Below are positions 34,508-46,236 of a stretch of 64,000 nucleotides of DNA, in pieces. The translations under genes and the position numbers were made by a program. The notes below the pieces were generated by a model, which did no database searches, was not told the DNA's origin, and saw only the letters and a program-made list of their open reading frames with translations. This stretch comes from Populus alba (taxonomy: Eukaryota; Streptophyta; Magnoliopsida; Malpighiales; Salicaceae): contig NC_133297.1 of NCBI RefSeq assembly GCF_005239225.2, positions 11,396,147-11,460,146 on the forward strand. Direction: 5' to 3'. Position 1 is the stretch's first letter; the number at the start of each line of letters is the position of its first letter.

Positions 34508-34793
34508 TAAAGAATAATATAAATAATATCTTAAAACCTTACCTAACAGTTTAAGCTATTAGATTGAAATAATTCTTTGACATGGTAACAAAATCCTTAT
34601 TACTAAATGGTCACAAATTCAAATCTCATCTTTTTATTTAATTGGTAAAAATTAAGCATAAAATAATATGGATTCGTGCAAGTTTCAAGCCATAAAGCTT
34701 TCATTTGAGGGGGTGTATTGGAAAATAATATAAATCATATCTTGAAATCTCACCTAATAACTTAAGATATTAGATTAAGATGATTATTTAACA
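34508..34793 (+). mobile_element. TRIM retroelement with LTRs of about 75 bp
   Basis: Direct repeats at 34508-34582 and 34719-34793 are each 75 bp and share 'aataatataaat', 'atatctt', 'cctaa' and the ACA end. The first repeat is followed at once by TGGTAACAAAATCC (34583-34596), a degenerate Met-tRNA primer site. The second is preceded by TTTGAGGGGG, a polypurine tract (34704-34713). The interior is about 136 bp and non-coding. LTRs this short are at or below the low end of usual TRIMs (about 100-250 bp). Confidence 0.8.
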
Positions 34794-34814
34794 TATATAA
34801 ATTTATTTTTAACG

Positions 34815-35000
34815 AGTAAGTGTGGAAATGTATTTTTATGAAGATTATTTTTTTAAAAATGTTTATATATATATATTAAAATGATATTTTTTTATTTTTA
34901 AAAATTTATTTTTAATATAATATATAAAAAAGTCTAAATTTTTTTAAAAAATAATTCTAAATAAAAAAATATTTTTTTAAAAAAAAATATTTTGAAATGC
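34815..35000. repeat. AT-rich poplar-type dispersed repeat
   Basis: Contains 'tatatatattaaaatgatat' and 'aaaatttatttttaatataa' plus an A-rich tail. It lies directly after the TRIM element. Edges are approximate. Confidence 0.55.
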
Positions 35001-37189
35001 TAAAATAGACTAGGCGTGATCTAAGAAGTTTCTCAATTGAATTGATAGCGAATCAATCAATCAATTACACGATGAAAGGAGATACATGTAATCAAAGGAA
35101 CATTTCAACGCCTAATCAAAAGACAGACCGGATGTCCGCACAGCGCATATTTTTTAAACAGGAAGATTATATCAATGTCCACACCAACTATTATTGGTCG
35201 ATGAAAGCTGTCAACAAGTTCTGACAATTGGTCGAGGCGTTGTGATATCGGGAGAGCTGTGTCTAATTCGGCAAGATGGATTCGAATGTCATTCTCATGT
35301 ATTCATGTTCCGTTTTGAAAACAGATTTTGAAGGCCTAAAAATCAAGTGTCTGTCATTTTTCGTGTGGCTTCTCCTCCAGAAATTGAAGTCACGTGCATG
35401 CGGCTGTCGTGGTGCCAACCAGAGCTAGAATAAAATTCTAGAGTCTAATCTATGTACTCGACAAGATAAACGGAAATGAGGAATTAAATGAAACTCTTTT
35501 AAGCAAATAAAACTCATCGATACTGACAATTTTTACCGCCAAAAAGGAGATGGCTGTCAACTTTTTCTTTTCATTACCATGATTCGGTTACTCTCTTTCC
35601 TTTCTTAAATTCCGAACTCAGGTGAAGGAAAAATAAAGTTTTAAATCTAACCATGTAGTTTTAAAATCAAAGGAACAGGATTTTTTTTTTTATTACAAAA
35701 CATGAGTGCAAATTTTGTGAAAAATGCGCTGACACTTTTTTTTTTTTGTTTCTATAAAAGGACTTTCAGATATTTCATTGATATAATTATTGTCATCCTA
35801 GCTATTTTCAATTATTGTCATACAATACAGATTATTTTATGTGATATTGAGTTTGAAAAATATGGTAAGACAAGTTTGATTAAGATAATCATTTAAAAAT
35901 AGATTAAAACAAATTATAACTTGAAATTCTAATCAGCACAATATTAAAATATATAATTAAAATAATAAAGAAAATCAATGATTGAGAGGTGGAAATAAAT
36001 AGGCTATAATTGTCACCTCTCTTCATTAAAAATAAAAGTCACGCTTCCTTTTCCTTCAATTTTGGTCTGCTCTCTTTTAACTCCTTACAAACAATTAAGT
36101 TGATTTTTTTTATATATAAAGTCATTAACCACTGATCCAATATCAAGTTGGTTTTCCGAGACATCAATAATCATATAAAAATAAATAAGATTTTTATTAA
36201 TCTTAAATTCCAATCAATACAATATAAAATAATATTTTTAAAAAATGAATAGCAAAAATAAAAACCAAGATGGGAAAAAATACAAAACAATATTATAAAT
36301 TACTCCATGGTACACAGTGAGCTAGTAGTCACGAGAGAATGAGAGAAGTGGTGTATCTCTAGTAAATTATCATCCCACCTCTTATCCAATGATTTGCCCC
36401 GGTGAGTTACTCAGAATCAACCTTACATGACTGATAAATTGCAATTAAAAAGCGAGACGAAGGGGGTGGAATTATGATAGTAATTAATCTAACTAGATTT
36501 CCCGACCAATGACCCTCTCTTGATATCGAACCTGGCATCTCCTCTCTTTTCTTTTTCTTTTTTTTTTTAATGATAAGTTTCATAAGTCACGACCATGTGT
36601 TAGCATGGATGGTGAGCTGGTATGGTATGAATTCATTAATGGGTGGTTGGAGTTATACTTCGGGGCTCATTATTCCTTGCCCCCGAGAGGTTGAATTTAT
36701 TTAGATTTCATGATCACATATTCATCGCGAGACCAGCCAGCAGCGGCTGCTGAAGAATTGGTATATGCTCTGTGCTTATATTGCTAAATAAAGCAAGAAT
36801 TATATATATATCGAGAGGTGGAGAGGGCTGGATTAAAAAAGAAGAAGAAGAAAGAATAAGCACGCCGTTATTTTATTTTAGGTTTGCATTACTAATTATC
36901 TAGCTTGCGTGCAATCATTAAATATAGTTGTTCCAGGGTTCAAATAATCCCTGGGAATCCAAAACGCTGCGAGGATTTATTATTGTGGCAACGTGCATAC
37001 AAGTACCTGGAACGTTTTGCAGGGGCCGGGCAATGTACATGGAAGATAGAGGAACGCAAATTAGCCAGGAAAAATATATAAAGATGGGTTTGATCGATGA
37101 TCCATCCACTTGTTTCCGCATATAAAATGGTTGACATCTCACTATCATATTTTGTGTACAAAAGTCTTTCTCAATCATTCTCTCTCTTT
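35001..37189. other. intergenic stretch, no gene recognised
   Basis: A mixture of unique-looking and AT-rich DNA. The patch 36900-37160 has open frames on both strands (36918-37178 minus, 36928-37125 plus) but no family resemblance. A GAAGAAGAAG run is at about 36838-36855. Nothing else is supported. Confidence 0.45.
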
Positions 37190-37345
37190 TTTTTTTAAAA
37201 TGTATTTTTTAATTAAAAATATACTAAAATAATATATTTTATTATTTTATATTAACACATCAAAATTATTAAAAAACAAGTAAAAAGCATCAATATTTTA
37301 ATATTTTTAAGATAAAAAATTTAAAAAACATCTTAACAAAAAGGT
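37190..37345. repeat. AT-rich poplar-type dispersed repeat
   Basis: Shows 'aaaatatactaaaataatat' and 'atattaacacatcaaaatta', the inverse reading of the family core. It ends near 'aaaacatcttaac'. Confidence 0.6.
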
Positions 37346-37389
37346 CAAATCACAATATCAAGCATTTAGTAAAATATATATTATTACGG

Positions 37390-37495
37390 TTAATTTAATA
37401 TTTTTTACTTGTTTTTTATTGGTGTTTTTTATTTAAAAAGTATAAAATATAAACTTTTATATGTAATAAAAAACAAGTAAAAAATATTAAATTAA
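37390..37495. repeat. perfect 31-bp inverted repeat with 44-nt loop
   Basis: The left arm 37390-37420 (starting TTAATTTAATATTTTTTACT) is the exact reverse complement of the right arm 37465-37495, 31 of 31 bases. The loop is 37421-37464. The hairpin sits within a locally duplicated AT-rich block: 'acaatatcaagcat' recurs at about 37352 and 37550, and 'ggtgtttttta' at about 37421 and 37594. A MITE core or hairpin-forming DNA is possible; the stem is short for a miRNA precursor. Confidence 0.9.
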
Positions 37496-39750
37496 TATTT
37501 TCAAATAATTTTTTTTTAAAAAACAACTTAAGAAATAGTTTGAATTACAATATCAAGCATGTATAATCGAATGTGACGTTAAATGGTATTAATTGGTGTT
37601 TTTTTTATTTAAAAAATATGAAATCGAAACCTCTGTCTGTAATTAAAAAAAAAAAAAGAGTCCCATTTGACCTGTCTTGCCTCTTCTTTTTTTTAACTTA
37701 CGTTGTTTTGTCACGCATGTTCATGACTGTTGTCTTAGCCAAAGTGACAAAAATAAGAAACGTGTTTCTGGTCTTCCAAAGGCTTCAATCCACCACGCGA
37801 GAACAATTATGCATATTCACCCACAAATGCTCTCGCTAGCCTTTCGAATAAGCTGCGAGACCTGGTGTTAATTTGGCAAATGGATGTATTGGCGTAAATA
37901 CCAATGCCGCGTGGCCAATACTCGAGTGAAGGAAGCCAAAAGGAATCATGACTCTTTAGAATTGTGATAAAATGACGTGGTTTAAAATAATTTTTTATTT
38001 AAAAATATATTAAAATAATATTTTTTATTTTAAAAAAAATTATTTTTAATATCATATTAAAATGATTTAAAAAAATAACTAAAACTTTTATTTAAATTTG
38101 AGGGAAAGTGGTTTTAAGTACGTTCCTAAACAGAAAAATAAATTTGTTTTTTAAATAGCTTTTATGATTATGGTTGTATATTTAGTTAGATTAAAATATA
38201 TATTTGATAAAAATTATAATTGAATTTTTTTGTGTAGTAAAAAAGAATATTTAGATATATTTTTTTTTACTTTCTTATCATGAATATTTACAAAACTAAG
38301 TTAAAAAAATATATATAGAAACTACGGCATAATATATATGTTTTGAACTCAATATCTTAATAGATTCCACGATACAAAACTATAATATTTTGAAACCAAA
38401 CATGTTAAGTTTAATTCACGGCTAGAAAAAGAAACACAGTCTAATAATATCAAAATCCCTAAATACGGACTTGGTTCGCAAATCTCACCATTATAACCTG
38501 CCTGGTGTTTGGAAAGACATTCGAGCATTTAAGCATGAGCAAGAGAGAATTACAGGCAAAGACATTGCTCCCATTTGTGCGGTGTGGGTTCGGATCCTCT
38601 GTACATGACTTTAGAGCGAAGGTTAAGCAAATAAAACAGTGCTCCCACTACACAAATCCGTGTCAGGGAGGAAAATGATGCTTTATCTTTCCCTCGGCCT
38701 CTCGCATTTAGACGGAGCCATGGTCTTGGGAAGCCTAGCTGGACAACCCACCACGGGACTCCAAGTGGGCCATAGAAAGGTAATTCCGGTCGCTGCCTTA
38801 ATGATTTATTGGTGATATCACCACCATTTCCAAAGCGATGCTAATCACTTCTTTGTGGTTGCGCTAGACTAGGTTTTTATCAACCTCGAAAAGTAAGACT
38901 ATGCTAATGCCTGTTACTTGTCTCTAATTTCCCGCTAGTCGACTAATATATCAAGTTAAAAACAAGATAATATTGGATTAAAAAAAACAAGCATATAAAT
39001 TAAAAGTAATTTAAAAAAATTAGGTGAAATAGGTTTTTTTTTTATACTGTTATTTAAAATAATAATAATATTTAAATATATCATAATATTAAAATATGAT
39101 ATTGAATATAATTGTATAATTGATCAATGTATCACATTAAACCATAATTTTATAATTTTTTTTTTAAATATATTTTTGAATACAAATATATATTTTTATC
39201 AAACTTGTAAATTAAAAACAAACTCTAATTAAAATATTTAAAAGTTATTATTTACACAATATTTTTTATAGGTAATTATGAATAATCAAGTGGAAATTTA
39301 TTATAATTAGATAGAAATTTAAATAAATATCACAATTAATAATCATGATTTAAAAAAATATCCTATTCTACGGAGACTTTTTATTTCTATATCATGTCAC
39401 TTTTTATTTGCATTTTACATGCTAAATACATAATTTATCGGATGATATTCTCCGTCTGACGCGGATTTCAAAGAGCAATATTTATTATTCTGTATTTTTT
39501 TATTCCACATTCCAAGATGAGATTGGCTCCGATTATTTAAAAGAATCGAAACTCCAATTATAGAATATCAATATCCACCAAACAGAAATAATTATATCTT
39601 GATCATCCAACCAAAAATAATTTTGGGATTATAGCAAATGCAGAATATTTTAGTTCTTCGAAGGGTTGTTACCGAACTTTAACCAATAAATTAAAAAAAA
39701 AACAAGCCCCTAATTCAATATTAGACCCTTACCAGAACAGGGGGAATCGT
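37496..39750. other. intergenic stretch, no gene recognised
   Basis: Holds one more AT-rich dispersed repeat at about 37975-38160 ('aaaaatatattaaaataata', 'atatcatattaaaatgattt'). A GC-richer patch at 38440-38900 shows no family signature. The remainder is AT-rich. Frames at 37573-37871 are not credible genes. Confidence 0.5.
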
Positions 39751-40526
39751 CAAAGGTTTAGGACCGGGGCTGTGGACCACGCGCAAGAATCCCAATAAAA
39801 GAAAGAATCACCAACAAAACAATGCCCCTCACGTAATAAAACAAAACAACAAGGTCAAACATAGGTACAGATAAAATTACGTGATGATACCCTCGTATAG
39901 TTCCCAGGCTATTCCATCGCGTCACGATGAAACCAGGGAGGAAGAGAAGGATAGATACTGTGCAGCTTCTCTTCCTGCAGCGCAACTAGACAAACGAGAG
40001 GGCATATTTGTCCTGACAAATTAGAAACTTTCAAGAAAACATGAAAGAAAGAAATAAATAAATAAAAAAGAGGCTGGCCTGGTTTTAGTATATCTTGCAC
40101 AGTACGTTCTCCTCTCAGCGTTCCCTAGGCAAAAAAAAGCCGGCTCGTTACTCTCTCTCTCTCTTCATTTCTTACTCCTTTTTTTTTTTCAGATATTATT
40201 TTACTTTCACTCTCTTTATCTCTTCTTGACCACAGTGGTGCTGTATAGTTTGTGTTTGCAAAGATTCCTCCACATTTTCTCCCAACTCTAAGCGTTAAAG
40301 AGAGAGAGAGAGTCATTAAGCAAACAAAAGAAAATTTCTAGAGAGAAATATCAAAACCACAATAACTCTCCGGGAAATGCCCTTCTCTCCGGCGTTTCCG
40401 TTTCCTCATAACCAGACAACATAAAAAACCTAGCAAATGTTTCCGTAACAATAGAAAGAGATTTGAAAGCAGGAGAGAATTTGTGGAGAGAAGAGCGTGA
40501 GGGGGTTTCTATACGCGAGCTACAAA
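39751..40526 (+). promoter_or_regulatory. promoter and 5' leader region of the PIP5K gene
   Basis: GC-richer, non-repetitive sequence upstream of the PIP5K start. A (CT)n run at about 40150-40165 and a (GA)n run at about 40300-40312 are typical of plant core promoters and leaders. The transcription start is unknown. Minus-strand frames here (39758-40316) are shadows of the CT-rich sequence. Two upstream ORFs lie at 40377-40424 and 40437-40448. Confidence 0.55.
40377..40424 (+). promoter_or_regulatory. 15-codon upstream ORF in the PIP5K leader
   Basis: ATG at 40377 opens a short frame (MPFSPAFPFPHNQTT) ending TAA at 40422-40424. A second, three-codon ORF (ATGTTTCCGTAA) follows at 40437-40448. 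Both end well before the main ATG at 40527. If transcribed, they could moderate translation. Confidence 0.45.
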
Positions 40527-43500
40527 ATGCATGAGGGACTTATCGTTGATGCGGTAACCGACGTCGTTTCAACCACAAAGAAGAAGAAATCAGGAGAGCA
40601 AGACAACATCATCATCATCGACGACGACGACAGCAATAATCAGCGGCAGCAGCTAGATAAGGTTATACTGCTAGTGGCAGACAAAGAAATCACAAAACAA
40701 CCAGCTGTTCCGCCACAACCCATTGTTGTTACCCGCGCTCGATCCCAATCCGCCACCCGTCGTGTCACTCCTGCCACCACCACAACCACCGCCGTCGCCG
40801 CCACCAGCATCTCTTCTGAAATCACTGTAGAAAAACAACTCCCGAACGGGGATCTGTACGTAGGATCATTCTCGGGTCACGCGCCTCACGGATCCGGGAA
40901 ATACGTCTGGACTGATGGGTGCATGTACGAAGGCGAGTGGCGTCGCGGTAAAGCATCTGGGAAAGGGAAGTTCTCTTGGCCTTCAGGAGCTACTTTTGAA
41001 GGGGAGTTTAAGTCGGGTCGGATGGAAGGATTCGGTACTTTTATAGGATCCGAAGGGGACACTTACCGCGGATCATGGAGCTCCGATCGAAAACACGGGT
41101 ACGGGCAAAAACAGTACGCGAATGGCGATTTATATGAAGGGACATGGAAGAAGAATTTACAAGATGGGAAAGGGAGATATGTGTGGAAAAACGGGAATGA
41201 GTATTCTGGTGAGTGGAAAAACGGCGTTATTTCAGGGAGAGGAGTTTTGATTTGGGCTAATGGGAATAGATACGATGCGCAATGGGAAAATGGAGTACCG
41301 AAAGGGAATGGGGTTTATACATGGCCGGATGGGAGTTATATTGGGAGCTGGGATAATAATAACAGTAAGGATTTGAAAGGGCAGCAATTGAATAGCACAT
41401 TTTGTCCTGGGAATGCGAAGGAATGTTGTTTAGAGAGGAATGAGAATGATTTGGTTTTGACCACTACACCCACGAGGAAGAGATCCTCAGTTGATGGAGG
41501 GAGAGGGAGCGGGATGAATTTTCCTAGGATTTGTATTTGGGAAAGTGATGGGGATGCTGGGGACATTACTTGTGATATCATTGATAACGTGGAAGCAGAG
41601 ATGATTTATCGAGACGGGTTAGGGCTGGACCGAGAATGTATTAGGCAGTTTAGAAGAGGTCCCTGTTGTTTTAATGGTGGAGAGGTAAAGAAACCCGGGC
41701 AGACCATCTCGAAAGGGCACAAGAATTATGATTTGATGCTTAATTTGCAATTGGGTATTCGGTAAGGTTTTTTATTTTTAAAGCTGTTTTATTGTATAGA
41801 ATGAATTTGTGGGTGTTTTTCTGCTTGACTGCTTTTCTTCTGTGGTGTTTGTGATTTGAGTTGGGGATTTGATTCTGTAATGCTTAATTTTAGGTATTCT
41901 GTTGGGAAGCATGCCCAGATTTTGAGGGACTTGAAGCCAAGCGATTTTGAACCCAAGGAGAAGTTCTGGACGAGGTTTCCACCTGAAGGCTCAAAAATTA
42001 CGCCTCCACACCAGTCTTTAGATTTTCGATGGAAAGATTATTGTCCCGTGGTTTTTAGGTATCGCATTTTCTACTTTGATATTGCTCAATTATATGATTT
42101 TTATTACTTGACATGTTTGGAACTTTTAAGGTTCATGCATGCTCTCTATTGCGATTCCTTTCCCCCTTGATATGATATTCCATGTTCATATATTTGAGCC
42201 TAATACAATTACTGGTGTGTGTTTATTTGACTTGTTAGCATTGATCAAGTGCTTCATTGCTTTTTTATTATTATTTTCATGTTTTTGCTATGGTAATGAC
42301 ATGTTCCCCCCCCCCCCCTTTTTATCGGATATATCAGACATTTGAGAGAGCTTTTTCAAGTAGATCCTGCTGCTTACATGCTAGCTATTTGTGGCAATGA
42401 TGCCCTCAGAGAACTTTCTTCACCAGGGAAGAGTGGAAGCTTCTTTTACCTTACTCAGGATGACAGGTTTATGATAAAGACGGTGAAGAAATCAGAAGTC
42501 AAGGTTAGTTGTCTACCTCATTGTCTTCTGTCTTTGTTTATTTTGTAATTTGTAATGACACAAAACTTTCAAGGGTGCATGGTGGCAATTGTAAATTGCT
42601 CATGTCTTTGCCTTCACCTTTATTAATAAAACAAGACTAAAAGGTGGGTATTTACGTTGGTTCTGAAGTTTTGTTATCCTTGTTCAGGTGCTTATTAGGA
42701 TGCTTCCCAGTTATTACCAACATGTTTGTCGGTATGAAAATTCATTAGTGACAAAGTTCTTTGGTGTGCATTGTGTTAAACCGATTGGTGGACAGAAGGT
42801 AAGTCAAAAAGAAATATTCTGTTACAACTTGCTCATTAATCGAACTTGTTTCCTTGTCTGATCATATGTTTATCTGGAAAGCAGATCCGTTTCATTGTGA
42901 TGGGCAATCTCTTCTGTTCAGAGTATAGAATACATAGAAGATTTGACCTGAAAGGATCCTCCCATGGCCGCACAACAGATAAGCCTGAGGGTGAGATAGA
43001 TGAAACCACAACTCTCAAGGACCTTGATCTCAATTTTGTCTTTCGTCTACAGCGAAATTGGTTCCAGGAACTTATCAAGTAAGTCTCAAGAACATGGTAT
43101 TTATCTTCTGTTGGGCATTTGTTTCACCTTGATTTCCAGTTGTTTTGTGTTGGATGGCTCATAATATGGAATCTGACACCAGGCAAATTGATCGTGATTG
43201 TGAATTCTTGGAAGCTGAGAAAATCATGGATTATAGTCTCTTGGTTGGCCTCCACTTTCGTGATGACAATACTTATGACAAAATGGGATTGTCACCATTC
43301 CTTTTGCGAACAGGTTAGCAAGTTTAGCATCATTGTAAACAGATTGCAATTTTTTATTAATCTCTGAATTGTTTTTCTTCGATAGTACCGCAAATAAATA
43401 TTGTGCTTTATGCAGGAAAAAAAGATTCCTACCAGAACGAAAAGTTCATGCGTGGGTGTCGCTTTCTTGAAGCAGAGCTACAAGACATGGATCGTATTTT

Positions 43501-44539
43501 ATCTGGCAGGTATATTTCTTGCCTTTCCATCGTTCTTCTAGTTTCTGTTTACCATACCTGGTCTTCGAATGTGATTGAGTGCATTAAATTGCGAGGAAAA
43601 ATGGTTTTTGTGCAGTCAGCTGCTGACTTCTTAATGTGTATGTGTGTGTGTGGGGAGGGGGGGGGGTTGGTCTTCGAATGCAAATGAGTGCATTAAATTG
43701 CGAAGAAAGATGGTTTTTGTGCAATCAGCTTCTGACTTCTTAATGTGTGTTGGATGTCATGTGCAAGAGCAAATAGTTGGGTGTTGTTCTTGGCATTAAA
43801 GATGGCCAATAATTTCTGAATTGAAATTGGCCATTGTCATTGGGATAATTGAAAAAGTGGGCCGATACTGTGGGGGTAGTTCAGCAGACAACAGTTGTTT
43901 GTGGGGCACATAAATTATAGTGGTCCTATGATCTACAAGATAAGAGCCGTGCTTTTCATTGAATGGTGTTGCTGAATTAGACAAGTTTCCATTCTTTGGC
44001 AAAGTATTTCTTGTCTTTAATTAATGGGAGCTTTGTGCTTGTAAAGAACATGGTGCAAACCATCATTAGTAGAACACTAGCCATTTGGATCTGGAGCATA
44101 TATTTGTTTTCCATCGTAATTTACTCTTTTTTCTTTTTTCATTATGATGAAAAGAGGTAAATGTTTTTTACAAATGATCATAAAGGTGAACTGTGAATAA
44201 TGTGTTGTTATTGCAACGTGTTGTTTCAGGAAACCTTTAATAAGATTGGGAGCAAACATGCCAGCAAGAGCAGAGACGATGGCGCGAAGGAGTGATTTTG
44301 ATCAGTATACCCCTGGTGGATTTAGCCATTTGACCCCTTCTCGAAGTGGTGAAATCTACGAAGTGGTCCTTTATTTTGGAATTATTGATATCTTGCAAGA
44401 CTATGATATTAGCAAGAAGTTGGAGCATGCCTACAAGTCCTTGCAAGCTGATCCTACTTCAATTTCAGCAGTAGATCCAAAACTTTACTCGAAGAGGTTC
44501 CGAGATTTCATTGGGAGAATATTCATAGAAGACAGGTAG
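40527..44539 (+). CDS. PIP5K: phosphatidylinositol-4-phosphate 5-kinase with MORN repeats, 8 exons
   Basis: Type I/II PIP kinase, 801 residues, making PI(4,5)P2 from PI4P, usually at the plasma membrane. Coding exons: 40527-41761, 41894-42058, 42338-42503, 42688-42798, 42885-43078, 43183-43313, 43416-43509, 44230-44539; all GT-AG, phases consistent. The start is the ATG of [10 protein letters not shown]; an in-frame GTG at 40497 is upstream. Residues 1-105 are a charged, Thr-rich leader with KKKK and an IIIIDDDD stretch. About 106-290 hold seven full MORN repeats ([10 protein letters not shown]...GSGKYVW type) and a partial eighth. The kinase domain is about 400-800: [10 protein letters not shown] (496-505), ATP-binding Lys in MIKTVKK (512-518), RRFDLKGSS (577-585), catalytic IMDYSLL (638-644), metal-binding FGIID (748-752), and activation segment KKLEHAYKS (761-769) with the Lys pair and Glu expected for PI4P specificity. 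Closest Arabidopsis paralogue is uncertain. All MORN repeats lie in exon 1. The gene looks intact. Confidence 0.96.
43560..43750. repeat. tandem duplication with GT/G run inside PIP5K intron 7
   Basis: An 81-bp segment starting GGTCTTCGAATG and ending TTCTTAATGTGT occurs at 43560-43640 and again at 43669-43750 with several differences. Between them lies a (GT)n run and a stretch of G bases (43641-43668). Each copy contains TTTTTGTGCA(G/A), so copy 1 carries a cryptic acceptor-like site. Confidence 0.85.
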
Positions 44540-46187
44540 CAGCAGCACCAAAGAAACATGCAAGTAAAAAATTGGTAGTCGAATCTGTGAACTGCATCCT
44601 TCCATGGGTAAATTGGGGCACACATCATCTGCTTGTTGCCTCTGCAGATGTGGTTAAGACTTGAGAGAGCTCGGCAGTTTTTGGAAGTTAGCTTGTGGCT
44701 GAATTTTGAAGATTAGCCATGATGTCAACGGGTAGATTATGTTGCGCGATCCAATGGGGGAGGAGGGAAAGTATGGCTCAATTTCCTTCTGTTTTTTTTT
44801 TTTTTTAAACATATTTTTGAAAATTTTTGTGCGACCAAGGATTGTGAAGGCACGAAGGTTAGGTATAGGGAACAGGGAAATGTTTTTCCCAGAGAGAAGA
44901 TTCAAAAGGGGAGGGAAATTGGAATAAGAAAGTGTACAGCCTATAGAAAAGATGAATAGTTTATGAAATTTCACTGATATTTTTTTGAGGTGGATGTATA
45001 TATATATATTTAAAAAAAAAAAAATTGTTCGAATCACACCGCCCCCTAGAGACTAGAGAGGTCGGTCCCATCTTACCTCTCTGTCTGTGTGTGTGTGTCT
45101 CCCTCTCATTATCTGTCCCTCCCTTGACTGTTTTTTATGAATGGGTCCTCTCTGTGGTATAGAAATGGGGTCCTCGTTTTACTTTTTGCAGTGAAAGGGG
45201 GTGTAGGCATTGGGCAGGAAGAGCTGAAAAGACATGGAAAGGAGAGAGCACAAAAAGATGCGCTGTTATTTCTTGTTCTTGCTTCCCTTGGATGCCCGTT
45301 CAGTCTTCGTACTGTTTCCTCATTTTATATTCCTTTGGAAAGACTTTGAAATTTAAAATAAAAATAAAAATCCCTCTGCTGCTTTTGAAGAATGAATGCG
45401 CATGTATGGTGAAGGAACTAACCACAAGCACATGCATGCATGTGGATACAAAGACCATTTACCTGGACTTACTTACCCTTATTTTCTTAACCAAGATTGG
45501 AATCATTCCTGGGGAATTGGGAGGGTAATTTAGTCACTTGGAAGATGGATGGAACTAGAGAGGTCAAAGATTGTAGCAAACCAGCCTGGCTGGTTGTAAG
45601 CAACCAATCCACGTAAGTAGAGTTCTGTAGCCTCTCCTTGACCTCTTGGTTCTCTTCATGGGACCTTCTAGTATCTGCTTGCTCAGACCCAAAGCACGGG
45701 TCTGTGTTGCTATGATTCCTGGGGCCATCGCCTTAGATCTCTCGCTGTTAAGTAACCGTTTTCCAGTTGATCATGATATGTTTGGCACTGTACAATTGAT
45801 TTATAGCCGTTGATTTGTTTTTTGGAATATTCAGTTCTTAAATTTGTTTCCATCTGATTAAATCACAGGTCGTCATAATTTCATGTGAAATTAGTTTCTG
45901 GGATGCCCTTTTCTTGTCCGATTTAAGTTTAATCCACGCCAAACACAAATCATGATATTTCAGAAAAATGACATCAATACACCTTTTCTTATAAGGTCTC
46001 TAATCATGATTGCAGTGATATTTCATTCTCACAGGAGAAAGATCACATTGTTACTCACATCGATAACATTTCAGAGTTTCTTTTTCTAAAAAAAAAAAAA
46101 AAGACACAAAATATATAAGGAAATAACATAACCCAAAACTTAATTCAGGAAAATAGCACAATTTAGCGTGTTCCAAACTATGCACTG

Positions 46188-46188
<1 letters not shown>
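44540..46188. other. PIP5K 3' flank and intergenic stretch
   Basis: The first several hundred bases are presumably 3' UTR of the kinase gene. A (TA)n patch at about 44995-45010, a poly(A) run at 45013-45024 and a (GT)n run at about 45084-45099 are visible. Farther on, to 46.2 kb, the sequence is unique-looking, with no recognised gene. The open frames at 45137-45528 lack family resemblance. Confidence 0.5.

Positions 46189-46236
<48 letters not shown>
46189..46236. repeat. (ATT)16 microsatellite
   Basis: About 48 bases of uninterrupted ATT units, read directly. Likely length-polymorphic. Confidence 0.95.

Noticed and set aside
37390..37495. Possible miRNA precursor at the perfect inverted repeat
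   Set aside because: The arms are almost pure A/T with T and A runs and the stem is only 31 bp; no known mature miRNA is recognisable.
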